Shown here in pieces: positions 62,308 through 64,000 of a stretch of DNA of 64,000 nucleotides (its first letter is position 1; each line of letters begins with the position of its first letter). The stretch lies in NCBI GenBank assembly GCA_018398805.1, contig JAGFBZ010000899.1:475001-539000 (forward strand), written 5' to 3'. This DNA is from Hirundichthys speculiger (taxonomy: Eukaryota; Chordata; Actinopteri; Beloniformes; Exocoetidae). Made by a program: the position numbers and the translations under genes. Under the pieces are notes generated by a model. That model worked only from the letters and a program-made list of their open reading frames with translations, was not told the origin of the DNA and ran no database searches.

Positions 62308-62728
62308 TTACATGTCCACAAACACCATAAAGCACCAGCCGAGCCCCCCCACCAGAAACATGGTGATCTGCATGCTGTAGATGATCAGGTCATTCAGCAC
62401 GCCGAAGTCCATCCTCCTGTGACCCAACAGAAACAGAATGACAGACAGTTTGTATTGCAGCCGCAGGAGTACGCGCACGCTGATGTACTGGAGAAAGAAG
62501 AGGGCAGAGAGCAACACCCAGAGCAGAGAGGTCAGCAGGCTGCAGCCGAAGTACAGGAGGAAACGCAGGAAGCTGTACATGCAGCGGGAGCGCAGGTACA
62601 GGTCAAAGTTGTTGTACTTGGTGCGTACTAGCTTGGACGTCTGCGTCGACCCGCAGGCCGAGTGCATGCAGGTGGTGTGGGGGCCATGGAAACTGCCGCA
62701 CTCGCCGTGGGATGGGGATCACAGGCAT
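62308..62728 (-). CDS. tmem250: tmem250, transmembrane protein 250 (C9orf69), with an internal frameshift
   Basis: Small vertebrate membrane protein of unclear function. An open frame from an internal ATG at 62665-62667 encodes 119 residues: RTKYNNFDLYLRSRCMYSFL, a long hydrophobic block (about FLRFLLYFGCSLLTSLLWVL and LFFLQY), RVLLRLQYKLSVILFLLG, then VGGLGWCFMVFVDM and stop. These match human TMEM250 end to end. Upstream, 62696-62728 encodes MPVIPIPRRVR, the conserved N-terminus, in a different frame. One surplus base near 62694 explains this, and without it the protein would be 139 residues, the human length. The coding region has no intron. A candidate 5'UTR acceptor (ACCTGTAG) lies at 62759-62760. 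Confidence 0.92.
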
Positions 62729-63347
62729 GGGTGGGCTACTGGAGCCCAGCACAGTGCACTACAGGTATGATGAGCGGGGTCCACTGCAAGTGCTGATCCT
62801 GGGGAGGACTTTGGCATCATCTGGTAGTGGTTTTCAAACTGGCTTTTGGTGGAGTCCAGCAGTAAGAGGTGGATGCTTCTGGTGTGATATACAGCGTTCC
62901 TCCACCAAATGCAGCAACCTTCTGTGATAAGAATGACAGTATTAGTGCAAGTTCTCCGTGTGTGTGTGTGAGTGCCTTGATGCACACGCACACCGTTATA
63001 AATGCACACAAAATTCACGAGTCTGGAACACAATTTTTTTAGATAAAAACTGAGGTCTTTACAAACATTAAGCTGCACGTTACTTTTGAATATCTAAATC
63101 CCAGAACATAAAAACATATTCTGATGTAGACATAAGTACAAAATCTCACATGCAACAACACGACGTCTTCCTCCACAGCCAAGAAGAGGCTGTTCGACTC
63201 TCACACATCAGGAGGACTTTATTACATTAAAAACAGTTGAGTGAAATATGTCTAAACACATGAAATTTCTTTTCTTTTCTTTTTTTTTCTTCAATGATGT
63301 AGCTTTAGCCTGCGAAAATTGAGCTGCGATGGGAACCGGTGCTTAAA
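62729..63347 (-). other. tmem250 upstream region
   Basis: Probably 5'UTR and intron of tmem250. It contains a short GT repeat near 62960 and homopolymers. No coding exon seen. Confidence 0.4.
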
Positions 63348-63371
63348 ACGTCACATCCTGCTGTGACGTCA
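63348..63371. promoter_or_regulatory. Consensus CRE plus half-site upstream of tmem250
   Basis: ACGTCAC at 63348-63354 and palindromic TGACGTCA at 63364-63371, the CREB/ATF site. Local CpG content is raised. It lies about 640 bp upstream of the tmem250 start, a plausible promoter position. Function inferred from the motif only. Confidence 0.45.
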
Positions 63372-64000
63372 TCCGTCCGAGCCTTAAAGGGAAAGGACGC
63401 CTGACTAAAGGATGCGCATCAAGCTCTTAGTACTTCGAGTCTGAGTAACTATGGCAAGAACATGGAGGAATAAAACTCAGATTATCCTAGTTTTGACTAA
63501 TTAACCAGCACGTTCGTAATTCTTTTTTTTACAAAAAGAAGAGCGCAGTTACGTTTTGGATAGTGTTTCATTACAATATCTGTTTAAATGATCGAGGCTG
63601 ATTTTAGTTCAGTTCCCTTTACTTGTGTAAAATTAATTCAGAACAAAATCCGTCTCAAGACATTCGACACATAAACTTATCAAAATCAATGCAGTCCAGT
63701 TAATTATAACTCTGTTCAGTCTAAATTCAGTATAAATTCCAGTTCTGTCCAGGTCGTTGTAATATCTTTGCATTTCAGTTAATTTCAACTTCAAAGTCAA
63801 TGTGATGTAAATGAATTAAAAACAAAACAAAACAAAACAACAACAAAAAAAAAATCAAAAAGAAAAAAAAACCCCAGCATGTTCTTATGAGCCCCATCTC
63901 AATTAAAAATTTACTATCTGGGGATGTGCGGACTTAGGTTTGAAAAGGGCAAATAGCATTTATGGACATGAAGCCAATGTGGGCAAATATATGGGGCTCA
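63372..64000. other. Right end of window
   Basis: AT-rich sequence with an AAAAC repeat near 63820. No exon recognised before the edge. Confidence 0.4.

Noticed and set aside
1..64000. CRISPR arrays, operons, rRNA or viral genes
   Set aside because: No spaced identical repeats of CRISPR type, no clustered intronless genes and no viral structural or polymerase genes were seen.

Overview
The window looks like nuclear DNA of a teleost fish, probably a percomorph. The evidence is spliced vertebrate genes with GT-AG introns, an AT-rich background full of microsatellites, and many fish-type transposon remnants (Tc1/mariner, hAT, Harbinger, non-LTR retrotransposons, tRNA-like-headed repeats). No bacterial-style operons, CRISPR arrays or rRNA/tRNA genes were seen. 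The species cannot be fixed from the sequence alone.

Three protein-coding genes are supported, all on the minus strand. (1) nup214: eleven 5' coding exons (472-12022) encode the N-terminal beta-propeller of nucleoporin 214; the gene runs off the left edge. (2) nacc2: six coding exons (19003-25638) encode a 597-residue BTB-BEN transcriptional regulator. A 5'UTR exon may end at 26815, and the 3'UTR occupies some of the sequence below 19003. (3) tmem250 (human C9orf69): a single coding exon (62308-62728) for a small membrane protein. From memory, human NACC2 and TMEM250 are also adjacent on 9q34.3, so that pair looks syntenic.

Layout: 1-12022 nup214, with LINE, hAT and MITE insertions in its introns; 12023-19002 a Tc1 remnant, two copies of an unnamed repeat and nacc2 downstream/3'UTR sequence; 19003-25638 nacc2 coding exons, whose introns hold a mariner-type element and a palindromic foldback element; 25709-27570 nacc2 5' region with GA/GGGA repeats; 27.6-62.2 kb a gene desert with no convincing host exons, built largely of transposon remnants (hAT, Tc1, Harbinger, TTAA-flanked MITE), microsatellites, poly-G tracts and two CpG-rich patches that could be promoters; 62.3-64 kb tmem250 and a likely upstream region with a consensus CRE.

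The most notable observations are a reading-frame break in a conserved exon of both nup214 and tmem250 (most simply sequence errors), a compact miRNA-like hairpin at 36.9 kb, a Harbinger derivative carrying MADF-domain coding sequence in both inverted arms, and a hAT element that keeps a BED zinc finger while hosting a nested TTAA MITE. I found no convincing new multi-gene system.
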